DNA from: Dehalococcoidia bacterium
Lineage (GTDB): Bacteria; Chloroflexota; Dehalococcoidia; Lucifugimonadales; Australimonadaceae
Assembly: GCA_021296055.1 (NCBI GenBank)
Contig: JAGWBE010000012.1
Location: 4,597-25,040, forward strand
Direction: 5' to 3'
Length of the DNA: 20,444 nt
Below, one piece after another: positions 14,803 to 20,444 of this stretch. Position 1 is the first letter of the stretch; each line of letters starts with the position of its first letter. Below the pieces are notes generated by a model. The model had not been told where the DNA came from. It saw only the letters and a list, made by a program, of their open reading frames with translations, and ran no database searches. A program made the translations under genes and the position numbers.

Positions 14803-14867
14803 TCCGTCGTTCCCGCGGAGGCGGGAACCTTGACGCTCGGTGCTCCGTAACCGTAAAACCCGCCCCG
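14803..14867 (-). repeat. Dispersed repeat, full copy in inverse orientation
   Basis: On the minus strand this reads CGGGGCGGGTTTTACGG (14867-14851), a 22-nt spacer, a perfect GTTCCCGC/GCGGGAAC inverted repeat (14809-14828) with a 4-base loop, and GACGGA. The 17-nt part is identical to 10441-10457. It is the same composite element as there, turned round. Confidence 0.7.
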
Positions 14868-14903
14868 GCGACACGGGGGCAGGACGAGAAAGCGCCCTCC
14901 GTT

Positions 14904-14927
14904 CGCCCTGAGGGAACTCGAAGGGCG
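14904..14927. repeat. CGCCCTGAG-type hairpin repeat
   Basis: CGCCCT-GAG (14904-14912), loop GGAA, CTC (14917-14919), a two-base bulge and AGGGCG (14922-14927) make a 9-bp hairpin. It resembles the widespread CTTCGACAGGCTCAGGGCG intergenic repeats, and a partial relative is at 13556-13577. It sits 37 nt from the palindromic repeat above, giving a small repeat cluster in this gap. Confidence 0.5.
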
Positions 14928-14995
14928 CCAACTCCGTCGCCTGTATGACATCCCTCCGTTGCGCGAACGTCGCACGCCTCGTATCCTTGCCCCGT

Positions 14996-15121
14996 ATGGA
15001 CGCTTACCTCGCTTCCCCTCCCGCCACGCCCCGCGCCCTGGACGAAATTGGCCACTTTCGGTCAAAAACCGGTCAATCCCTGGCCAATTCATGGCCAGTC
15101 CAGGCCAGACTCCCGCCGTAA
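14996..15121 (+). CDS. Short reading frame over the phased array (41 codons)
   Basis: An ATG at 14996 opens 41 codons ending in TAA at 15119-15121. The frame also extends back to an ATG at 14945 (58 codons). A TATCCT box (14982-14987) ends 8 nt before the ATG at 14996, the same arrangement as at thrS, so a leaderless message is possible. Its stop overlaps the ribosome binding site of the next short frame. The product has no signal peptide or motif I know. The GGYCA array falls inside it, so the frame may be fortuitous. Confidence 0.2.
   Translation: MDAYLASPPATPRALDEIGHFRSKTGQSLANSWPVQARLPP
15039..15108. repeat. Phased GGYCA repeat array upstream of tldD
   Basis: Six hexamers GGCCAC, GGTCAA, GGTCAA, GGCCAA, GGCCAG and GGCCAG begin at 15050, 15060, 15071, 15082, 15093 and 15103, that is at steps of 10, 11, 11, 11 and 10 bp; a weaker GGACGA begins at 15040. 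The steps equal one helical turn, so all units face one side of the DNA. AATTGGCCA (15046-15054) and TGGCCAATT (15081-15089) also form a 9-bp inverted repeat. The stretch is richer in A/T than its surroundings. It may be a multi-site protein-binding region, or a remnant of a transposon end with multiple transposase sites such as IS21-family elements have. Confidence 0.65.
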
Positions 15122-15131
15122 GGAGTCCGGA

Positions 15132-15215
15132 ATGAACCACTTTGGCGCAGAAAACGAAAGTGCTCCGCGCCGGCCCACTTCCACTAGCGCCCGCCGAAGG
15201 TTGCGCGGGTGCTAA
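15132..15215 (+). CDS. Candidate 27-residue peptide before tldD
   Basis: An ATG at 15132 is preceded by AAGGAG (15120-15125) at 6-nt spacing, as good as any gene in this window. It reads 27 codons to TAA at 15213-15215, 26 nt before tldD. The peptide starts MNHFGAENE, is rich in Ser, Thr, Pro and Arg in its second half, and ends in Gly-Cys. It is too short for composition to decide. Because TldD/TldE proteases mature small peptides, a peptide gene in this position deserves attention, but homology is unknown and a chance frame remains possible. The stop overlaps the -10-like TAAACT of tldD. Confidence 0.3.
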   Translation: MNHFGAENESAPRRPTSTSARRRLRGC

Positions 15216-15218
15216 ACT
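15213..15218 (+). promoter_or_regulatory. Candidate -10 for tldD operon
   Basis: TAAACT in context GTGCTAAACTCG, 23 nt before the tldD ATG. No clear -35. GGAGG at 15231-15235 lies in the leader. Confidence 0.35.
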
Positions 15219-15241
15219 CGCCTGAACCGAGGAGGCGCCGT

Positions 15242-16621
15242 ATGAGCACCCACACCCTGCGCGACCGGATAGAGGACGCCCTGCGCGGCGCCGACGCCGC
15301 ATACGTCGAGGTGCGCGTGGAAGAGGCGGAGTCGCGCAGCCTGCGCTACCGCGGGCGCGAACTGGAGGACGCGGGGCGCTCGACGGCGCTGGGAGGCTGC
15401 GTGCGCGCCCTCGCCGGGGCCGGCTGGGGCTTCGCCTCCTTCAACGACCTCTCTCAACTGCGCGCCAAGGTGGAGCAGGCCGTCAAGCAGGCGCGCGTCC
15501 TGAAGGGCGACCCCATCGTCCTCGCCGACGCCGAGCCTATCGTGGACGTCGCGCCCGCCGTCGTCGGGGAGGACCCGACGCGCGTGCCGCTGGCGGAGAA
15601 GAAGGAGGTGCTCGACCGCTACGTTGACGTGATGATGAGCACCGAGGGCGTCCAATCGTCCACCGTCGCCTACGGCGACGCGAACAAGCGCGTCACCTTC
15701 GCCAACAGCGAGGGCGCGTTCATTCAGCAGGAGCGCGTGGACGTGAATCTGCGCCTCGCCGCCCTGGCGCGCAAGAACGGCGACGTGCAGCAGTCGGGCG
15801 TCAGCATCGGCAGCCTCGGCGACTTCGCCTTCGTCCGCGAGCTGGACGACCAAGCGCAGGAGGTGGCCGACCGCGCCATCGCGCTGCTGGCCGCGCCGCC
15901 CATCGACGGCGGCGAGCACACCGTCGTGCTCGACCCGGTGCTCGCGGGCGTCTTCATCCACGAGGCGTTCGGCCACCTTTCGGAGGCCGACCACATCTAC
16001 GCCGAGCCGCGCTTGCAGGAGATCATGCAGCCGGGGCGCAGGTTCGGCCGCCCCATTCTGAACGTTGTGGACGGGGCGAACACGCCCGCCTCCAACCTGC
16101 GCGGCTCCTACCGCTACGACGACGAGGGCGTGCCCGGCCGCCGCACCCAACTCATCCACGAAGGCGTGCTGGTGGGGCGCCTCCACTCCCGCGAGACGGC
16201 GGGGAAGTTGGGCGAGGCCGTCACCGGCAACGCGCGCGCCATCTCCTACCGCTTCCCGCCCATCGTGCGTATGACCAACACCTACATCGAGCCTGGCGAG
16301 GGCGGCGTGGACGACCTCATCGCGGACGTGAAGGAGGGGGTGTACGTCAAGAACTGGTACGGCGGCATGACGAGCATGGAGATGTTCACCTTCTCGGCGG
16401 GCGAGGCCTACCGCATCCGCGACGGCAAGATCGCCGAACTCTGCCGCCCCGTCATGCTCAGCGGCAACGTCTTCACCACCCTCGAGAACATCGACGCCAT
16501 CGCCGCCGACCTGGCGATGAACCAGGGGGGCGGTTGCGGCAAGGCCGGCCAAAGCCCGCTGCCCGTCTCCAACGGCAGCCCCCACATCCGCATCCGCCGC
16601 TGCCTGCTCAACGCCGCTTAG
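15242..16621 (+). CDS. tldD: TldD-type metalloprotease subunit
   Basis: TldD is the zinc-carrying half of the TldD/TldE heterodimer, which degrades or trims unfolded peptides such as CcdA antitoxin and the microcin B17 precursor. The 459-residue protein has the HExxxH site HEAFGH with His240, Glu241 and His245, and the third ligand region GGGCGKAGQSPLPVSNGSPHIRI with Cys432. GRRTQLIHEGVLVG, MTNTYIEPG and YGGMTSMEMFTFSAGEAYRI are also family phrases. Start ATG 15242 has GGAGG 6 nt upstream; a longer frame from 15209 lacks this. tldE follows after 2 nt, so the two subunits are made from one message. Confidence 0.95.
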   Translation: MSTHTLRDRIEDALRGADAAYVEVRVEEAESRSLRYRGRELEDAGRSTALGGCVRALAGAGWGFASFNDLSQLRAKVEQAVKQARVLKGDPIVLADAEPIVDVAPAVVGEDPTRVPLAEKKEVLDRYVDVMMSTEGVQSSTVAYGDANKRVTFANSEGAFIQQERVDVNLRLAALARKNGDVQQSGVSIGSLGDFAFVRELDDQAQEVADRAIALLAAPPIDGGEHTVVLDPVLAGVFIHEAFGHLSEADHIYAEPRLQEIMQPGRRFGRPILNVVDGANTPASNLRGSYRYDDEGVPGRRTQLIHEGVLVGRLHSRETAGKLGEAVTGNARAISYRFPPIVRMTNTYIEPGEGGVDDLIADVKEGVYVKNWYGGMTSMEMFTFSAGEAYRIRDGKIAELCRPVMLSGNVFTTLENIDAIAADLAMNQGGGCGKAGQSPLPVSNGSPHIRIRRCLLNAA

Positions 16622-16623
16622 CC

Positions 16624-17946
16624 ATGCCGCACCCCGTCGCCGAGCGCATCCTCGAAGAGGCCCGCCGCGCCTGCGGCGAGGCCGAGGTCTTCTTCGTCGA
16701 ATCGGAGAGCGCTCCCGTCCACTTCGAGGCCAACCGCGTCAAAGCCGCCGACTCCCACGAGACCGCCGGAGCGGCGCTGCGGGTGATCAAGGACGGGCGC
16801 ATCGGCTTCAGCTCCACCTCCCGCCTCGACGACCCCGCCGCGCTTGTGGAGATGGCGTTGGACACGGCGCAGTTCGGCGCCGAGGCGGCATTCTCCTTCC
16901 CCGGCCCGGCCGACTTCCCCCGCGTGGACGTGTTCGACCCCGCCATCGCCGAGGCTGCGCTGGACGGCATGGTCGCCTTGGGCGACGCCGTCGTGCGCGA
17001 CGTGCGCGCGCTGTCCAACGAAGTGCAGGTCGAGGGCAGCGTGTCCGTCTCCCGCGCGCGCATCACACTGCTCAACACGAACGGCGCGAGCGTCTCCTAT
17101 GAGCGCTCCGGCTTCTCCCTGGGCTTCGAAGGCACGGTGATCCGCGGCGAGGACATGCTCTTCGTCTTCGACGGGATGTCCTCCATCGCGCCCATTCGGG
17201 ACCCCGCCGAAGTGGTGTCCTCCATCGCGCGCCAGCTGGAATGGGCCAGCAGCACCGCGGCCATCGACACCAAGCCGATGCCCGTCATCTTCATGCCCAC
17301 CGCCGTTCCGAGCGTCATCGTCGGCCCGCTGATGGCGGCGCTCAACGGCAAGACGGTGCTTCAGGGAACGTCCCCCCTCGCCGAACGGCTGGGCGAGCGC
17401 GTCGTGGATGAACGCATCAGCCTCACGGACGACACAACGTTGCCCGGAGTCCCCGGCAGCCGCATGAGCGACGACGAAGGCGTGCCCAGCCGCCGCCTGC
17501 CTCTGGTGAACGCGGGCGCTGCCGCCAACTTCATCTACGACCTCCAAACGGCGGGCAAGGCGGGGGCGCAGAGCACCGGCAGCGGCGAGCGCAGCCTCAG
17601 CTCGCCTCCGTCGCCCTCCGCCGGGGTGCTGCTGGTGGGAGAAGGCGACGCGTCGTTGGAGGAGATGATCGCGGGCATCGACGAAGGGCTGATCGTAGAG
17701 CGCCTGCTCGGAGCGGGGCAGTCGAACATCCTGGGCGGCGACTTCAACGCCAACGTGCTGCTGGGATTCAAGGTGGAGAAGGGGAAGGTGAAGGGGCGCG
17801 TCAAGGACACGATGGTGGCGGGCAACGTCTACAAGGCGCTCAACGACGTGATCGCCGTGGGGAGCGAGGGCCGCTGGCTCGGCGGCAGCCTCTACGCGCC
17901 GCCCATCGCCTGCGCCAATATCGCCGTCGCGGCGCAGGCGGGCTAG
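16624..17946 (+). CDS. tldE: TldE/PmbA-type protease partner subunit
   Basis: The 440-residue partner of TldD. It shares the fold but, as in other TldE/PmbA proteins, has no HExxxH motif; where TldD has HEAFGH this protein reads VIVGPLMAALNG. Typical segments include MSDDEGVPSRRLPLVNAG, where TldD has the corresponding DDEGVPGRRTQLI, and VKGRVKDTMVAGNVYKAL (389-406). The start is ATG 16624, two bases after the tldD stop, without a clear Shine-Dalgarno, which suggests translational coupling. TldE and TldD are both needed for proteolysis in E. coli. The final residues ACANIAVAAQAG are usual for the family. Confidence 0.93.
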   Translation: MPHPVAERILEEARRACGEAEVFFVESESAPVHFEANRVKAADSHETAGAALRVIKDGRIGFSSTSRLDDPAALVEMALDTAQFGAEAAFSFPGPADFPRVDVFDPAIAEAALDGMVALGDAVVRDVRALSNEVQVEGSVSVSRARITLLNTNGASVSYERSGFSLGFEGTVIRGEDMLFVFDGMSSIAPIRDPAEVVSSIARQLEWASSTAAIDTKPMPVIFMPTAVPSVIVGPLMAALNGKTVLQGTSPLAERLGERVVDERISLTDDTTLPGVPGSRMSDDEGVPSRRLPLVNAGAAANFIYDLQTAGKAGAQSTGSGERSLSSPPSPSAGVLLVGEGDASLEEMIAGIDEGLIVERLLGAGQSNILGGDFNANVLLGFKVEKGKVKGRVKDTMVAGNVYKALNDVIAVGSEGRWLGGSLYAPPIACANIAVAAQAG

Positions 17947-17963
17947 CCGAACGCAGGGCGGCT

Positions 17964-18884
17964 ATGGCGCTCCGCGACCACATCGAGGCGCTTCGCGACG
18001 CCGATCAGGTGAGCGCCGCCGCCATCGCGGGCCTCAGCGGCCTCGCTATGGGCGAGGTGGACGAAGCGGCGGAGGAGTGGGCACAAGCGCCGCCGCCGCG
18101 CCGCCGCCACGTCGTCGAGCGCATGGTGGAGATGGCCGAAGCCAACGTAGACCTCGAGTTCGACGCCTTCCTCTGCCACGCGATGGCCGACTCCGACCCC
18201 GCCGTGCGCGAGCGGGCCGCCGCCGGACTCTGGGAGACGACCGACCGCCGCGTGGCGCTGCGCTTGCTCGACGCGCTGCGGGACGACCCGAGCGCGGCCG
18301 TCCGCGCCGCCGCCGCCCGCTCCCTCGGCCACTTCGCCCTCCTCGCCGAGACGGGCAAGTTGCTGGAGCGCGACCGCGAGGCGGTCTACGAGGCGCTGGC
18401 TGCGCGCCTGCGCGAGGACGCCGAACCCGGCGAAGTGCGCCGCCGCGCGCTGGAAGCACTGGGCGTCTTTGATACGCCGGAGGTGGCGGAGTCGATCGCG
18501 CGCGCCTACCACAGCGGCGACGCTCCCTTGCGCCAAAGCGCCGTCTTCGCTATGGGGCGCTCCTGCAACCCCCGGTGGCTCCCCTCTATCTTCGAGGAGA
18601 TGGAGTCGGACGACCCCGCGATGCGCTACGAAGCGGCCAACGCCGCGCGCGAGCAGGGCGACCCCGCCGCCGCTCCCCGCCTCGTCCACCTTCTCTCCGA
18701 CCACGACGCCCAAGTCCGCATGGCCGCCGTCCAAGCGCTCGGCGGCGTCGGCGGCCCCAGCGCGCTCCGCGCGCTCCGCGAGGCCGCCGAGTCGGACGAC
18801 GCGGCCTTGCGTGAAGCCGCGCAGGAGGCCATCGCCGCCGCCAACGCCAGCGACGACCCATTTTCGGTAGACGGGGCGCGCTGA
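17964..18884 (+). CDS. HEAT-repeat protein
   Basis: A 306-residue all-helical protein of tandem HEAT/PBS-lyase-type repeats of about 30 residues, visible as D-x-x-x-x-V-R-x-x-A-A-x-x-L patterns: DSDPAVRERAAAGLW, DDPSAAVRAAAARSLG, PGEVRRRALEALG, DAPLRQSAVFAMG, DDPAMRYEAANAA, DHDAQVRMAAVQALG and DDAALREAAQEAI. Such proteins are scaffolds for protein contacts; no catalytic residues are expected. There is no signal peptide or membrane helix, so it is cytoplasmic. It follows tldE by 17 nt and is probably in the same operon. Whether it helps TldD/TldE recognise substrates is inference from position only. Confidence 0.88.
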   Translation: MALRDHIEALRDADQVSAAAIAGLSGLAMGEVDEAAEEWAQAPPPRRRHVVERMVEMAEANVDLEFDAFLCHAMADSDPAVRERAAAGLWETTDRRVALRLLDALRDDPSAAVRAAAARSLGHFALLAETGKLLERDREAVYEALAARLREDAEPGEVRRRALEALGVFDTPEVAESIARAYHSGDAPLRQSAVFAMGRSCNPRWLPSIFEEMESDDPAMRYEAANAAREQGDPAAAPRLVHLLSDHDAQVRMAAVQALGGVGGPSALRALREAAESDDAALREAAQEAIAAANASDDPFSVDGAR

Positions 18885-18892
18885 CGCGCCCC
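18873..18892 (+). repeat. Perfect hairpin with the HEAT gene stop codon in its loop
   Basis: GGGGCGCG (18873-18880) and CGCGCCCC (18885-18892) are perfect complements around loop CTGA, whose TGA (18882-18884) is the stop codon of the HEAT gene. No T-tract follows, so it is not a standard terminator. It could block 3' exonucleases or reduce read-through of ribosomes into the Nudix gene 38 nt on. Confidence 0.55.
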
Positions 18893-18930
18893 GGCGCGGG
18901 TGGTAAGGTAGCGCCCCGTTGGAGGTGGGA

Positions 18931-19386
18931 ATGCCGAGCGCGGCTAACGTCGAACGCCACGTCTCCGCCGGCGGCGTCGTCTACCGCGAGGCGGAAGGCG
19001 GCGTGGAGGTCGTCTTGTGCGGGCGCAACGCCGCCGCCGCGTGGAGCCTGCCCAAGGGCACGCCCGACCCCGGCGAACGCGTCGAGCAGACGGCGTTGCG
19101 CGAGGTTCGGGAGGAGACGGGGCTGGCCGTGGAGATCGAGCAGCCGCTCGGCCATATCGAATACTGGTTCCACGCCCCCGAGCGCGGCGCGCGCTGCCAC
19201 AAGCGCGTCTACTTCTTCCTGATGCGCGCCGTGGGCGGCAGCACCGCCGATCACGATGAGGAGTTCGACGCCGTGGAATGGTTCGCGCCGGAGCGCGCCG
19301 CCGAGTTGTTGACCTACCCGAACGAGGCGGACGTGCTACGGCGGGCGTTGGCGTTGGTGAACGCGCATGACCGCGTCGGAGCGTAA
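18931..19386 (+). CDS. Nudix hydrolase
   Basis: A 151-residue Nudix hydrolase that should cleave a nucleoside diphosphate linked to another group, with Mg. The Nudix box G-x5-E-x7-R-E-V-x-E-E-x-G-L is perfect at 43-65, with Gly43, Glu49, Arg57, Glu58, Glu61 and Glu62. The preceding AWSLPKGTPDPGE resembles the Ap4A hydrolase/MutT branch, though the substrate is uncertain. ATG 18931 is chosen because GGAGG (18921-18925) is 5 nt upstream; a TTG four codons earlier is inside that ribosome binding site. It overlaps the next gene by 20 nt. Confidence 0.92.
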   Translation: MPSAANVERHVSAGGVVYREAEGGVEVVLCGRNAAAAWSLPKGTPDPGERVEQTALREVREETGLAVEIEQPLGHIEYWFHAPERGARCHKRVYFFLMRAVGGSTADHDEEFDAVEWFAPERAAELLTYPNEADVLRRALALVNAHDRVGA

Positions 19387-19978
19387 GCCCGCCGTCGAGG
19401 GCGCGGTCGTGGTCCAGGGGCGGCTCGTCGCCTTGCGCCACAAGCGCATCGAGGACGCGGACGACGACTACCGCTGGCGCGTCGACCCCGAGTTGGCGGA
19501 GCTGGACGCGACGGTGGCGATGCGCCTCTCCCTCGACGACTTCCGGTCGCGGATCGCGCAGGAGCTGCGCTACCCCACCGCGTGGGTCAAGCGCTTCGCC
19601 ATCGACACGCTCGACGGCGTCCACGTCGGCAACTGCATGGCCTACGACCTCGACACCGTAACCGGCGAGGGCGAGGTGGGCATCATGATCGGCGAGCGCG
19701 CCTATTGGGGACAGGGCTACGGGACGGAGGCGCTGGCGCTGCTGGTGGACGAGTGCTTCGCTATGAACTCCATCCGCCGCCTCTACCTCCACACCCTCGA
19801 ATGGAACGAACGCGCCCGCCGCGCCTTCGCCAAGATCGGCTTCCGCGAGGTGCGCTCCGTCCGCCGCGCGGGCAAGGATTTCGTGCGCATGGAGTTGCAG
19901 AGGAAGGATTGGCCCGCCAAGCGCGCCGTCCTGCTCCACGCGCCGCCCGCGCCCGACGCATCTCCGCAAGACGGCTGA
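19367..19978 (+). CDS. GNAT acetyltransferase (RimJ/RimL type)
   Basis: A 203-residue GNAT-family N-acetyltransferase. The acetyl-CoA loop is at GQGYGTEALALLVD, following VGIMIGERAYW, and the late strand-helix part has RRLYLHTLEWNERARRAFAKIGF, the usual N-x-x-x-x-x-x-x-x-x-x-G-F pattern of RimJ/RimL-like enzymes. Substrate unknown; relatives acetylate ribosomal-protein N-termini, aminoglycosides, amino acids or polyamines. ATG 19367 lies within the end of the Nudix gene, so translation is probably coupled. The tail after about residue 178 is Pro/Ala-rich and variable. A strong terminator follows at 20145. The 166 nt between (19979-20144) show no gene. Confidence 0.9.
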   Translation: MTASERKPAVEGAVVVQGRLVALRHKRIEDADDDYRWRVDPELAELDATVAMRLSLDDFRSRIAQELRYPTAWVKRFAIDTLDGVHVGNCMAYDLDTVTGEGEVGIMIGERAYWGQGYGTEALALLVDECFAMNSIRRLYLHTLEWNERARRAFAKIGFREVRSVRRAGKDFVRMELQRKDWPAKRAVLLHAPPAPDASPQDG

Positions 19979-20144
19979 TGTCCGCACCCCCATCCGTTGA
20001 CCCTACCCTCGCCGCTTGATAGCGTCCCGCAGCCCCGCGCCGGCAGACCAACCCGCCCGGCGCGCGTTCGGACCATCGCGATCCATATCGGCGCCGTTCG
20101 TTGCTTGGCCTCCTGGTCGGCGCAGAGCGTGAAGCCGCGCAGAG

Positions 20145-20170
20145 AAGCCCCTCCGCGAAGGAGGGGCTTT
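20145..20170 (+). terminator. Rho-independent terminator after the GNAT gene
   Basis: AAGCCCCTCC (20145-20154) pairs fully with GGAGGGGCTT (20160-20169) around loop GCGAA, followed by TCAATT. The 10-bp stem closes the tldD-to-GNAT transcription unit and separates it from the tRNA gene. Confidence 0.8.
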
Positions 20171-20192
20171 CAATTGGCGCGCCACGGTGCGC

Positions 20193-20198
20193 TACAAT
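20193..20198 (+). promoter_or_regulatory. Candidate -10 for tRNA-Trp
   Basis: TACAAT in context GCGCTACAATGC, 13 nt before the mature tRNA end. A weak TTCAAT (20169-20174) lies 18 nt upstream in the -35 position, overlapping the end of the terminator. Confidence 0.5.
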
Positions 20199-20211
20199 GC
20201 AGGGCGCGCGC

Positions 20212-20288
20212 AGGGGTGTAGCTCAGTTTGGTAGAGCATCGGTCTCCAAAACCGAGGGCCGCGGGTTCGAGTCCTGCCACCCCTGCCA
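20212..20288 (+). tRNA. tRNA-Trp (anticodon CCA)
   Basis: The acceptor stem AGGGGTG pairs with CACCCCT (20278-20284), with discriminator G20285 and an encoded CCA end (20286-20288). The D stem is GCTC/GAGC. The anticodon stem TCGGT/ACCGA encloses CTCCAAA with anticodon CCA at 20246-20248. The T arm is GCGGG-TTCGAGT-CCTGC with one G-T pair. G at the discriminator position is usual for bacterial tRNA-Trp. In many Chloroflexota and other bacteria secE-nusG follows tRNA-Trp; here the next bases encode a different frame. Confidence 0.97.
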
Positions 20289-20365
20289 GATGCAGCACCT
20301 CACGCACAAGAGGGCGCCGGGCGCACTAACTCCTCCTTGCGCCACTCCCACACCGGAGGCGACCA

Positions 20366-20434
20366 ATGGTTCGCATAGTCTGCGAGGGCTGCGGCGCTCC
20401 CGTCGAGGGCGCGACCGCCGACGCGGGCGGGTAG
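20366..20434 (+). CDS. Short CxxC reading frame after tRNA-Trp
   Basis: ATG 20366 is preceded by GGAGG (20355-20359) at 6-nt spacing. The frame reads 22 codons, starting MVRIVCEGCGAPVEG with a Cys-x-x-Cys pair like half a zinc ribbon, then stops at TAG 20432-20434, ten bases from the window edge. The ribosome binding site and zinc-ribbon look suggest a real start. It may be a mini-protein, or a longer gene whose frame is broken near 20420 by a mutation or assembly error. Confidence 0.4.
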   Translation: MVRIVCEGCGAPVEGATADAGG

Positions 20435-20444
20435 GGGAGCGCCG

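Noticed and set aside
10479..14828. The palindromic repeats as a CRISPR array
   Set aside because: Copies are kilobases apart, in both orientations and without regular spacers or cas genes.
15212..16585. A 457-codon minus-strand frame opposite tldD
   Set aside because: Same antisense-shadow character as the frame opposite ilvD; tldD is certain from its HEAFGH motif.
18944..19993. A 349-codon minus-strand frame opposite Nudix and GNAT genes
   Set aside because: It spans two well-supported plus-strand genes and ends in Arg/Pro-rich noise.

Overview
The window is high-GC bacterial chromosomal DNA with closely packed genes on both strands, Shine-Dalgarno-led starts and ordinary housekeeping content. 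The gene repertoire (DUF1232 membrane protein, family III CoA-transferase, several SDRs, XdhC plus a MobA-like NTP transferase, a threonyl-tRNA synthetase without TGS domain, TldD/TldE, HEAT protein) would suit an uncultivated Chloroflexota (Dehalococcoidia/SAR202-like) genome. That assignment is inference; the window holds no rRNA or other direct phylogenetic marker. No prophage, CRISPR, plasmid or intact insertion sequence is visible.

Layout. 1-2860 (minus strand): a branched-chain-amino-acid-type substrate-binding lipoprotein followed by an M20-fold protein whose metal ligands are almost all replaced. 2958-3716: a classical SDR. 3743-4765 (minus): DNA polymerase III delta (holA), divergent from a small DUF1232 membrane protein (4805-5137). 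5193-6893: ilvD. 7021-7815 (minus): an SDR without the catalytic Tyr/Lys. 7998-8432: a small multi-pass membrane protein. 8484-9701: a CoA-transferase. 9706-11677 (minus): MobA-like nucleotidyltransferase and XdhC, two maturation factors of molybdenum hydroxylases, without the enzyme itself. 11770-13536: thrS. 13594-14709 (minus): a small membrane protein and an oxaloacetate-decarboxylase-like PEP-mutase-superfamily enzyme with a Rho-independent terminator between them. 14710-15241: a structured intergenic region. 15242-19978 (plus): tldD, tldE, HEAT-repeat protein, Nudix hydrolase and GNAT acetyltransferase, closed by a strong terminator; then tRNA-Trp(CCA) and a 22-codon CxxC reading frame at the edge.

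Most notable: (1) six GGYCA units at 10-11 bp steps (15049-15108) upstream of tldD, read either as an operator array or as a remnant of a transposon end; (2) two short reading frames in that same region, one with an excellent ribosome binding site directly before tldD, whose product family (TldD/TldE) matures small peptides and unfolded proteins; (3) the degenerate M20-fold protein; (4) dispersed palindromic repeats (attcccgc-N4-gcgggaat type) sharing a 17-nt flank; (5) candidate leaderless starts for thrS and holA, and a recurring GCTAnnnT minus-10-like box.

Functionally the window mixes amino-acid uptake and synthesis (substrate-binding protein, ilvD), acyl-CoA and keto-acid metabolism (CoA-transferase, SDRs, oxaloacetate-decarboxylase-like enzyme), molybdenum-enzyme maturation, translation (thrS, tRNA-Trp), replication (holA) and peptide maturation (TldD/E).
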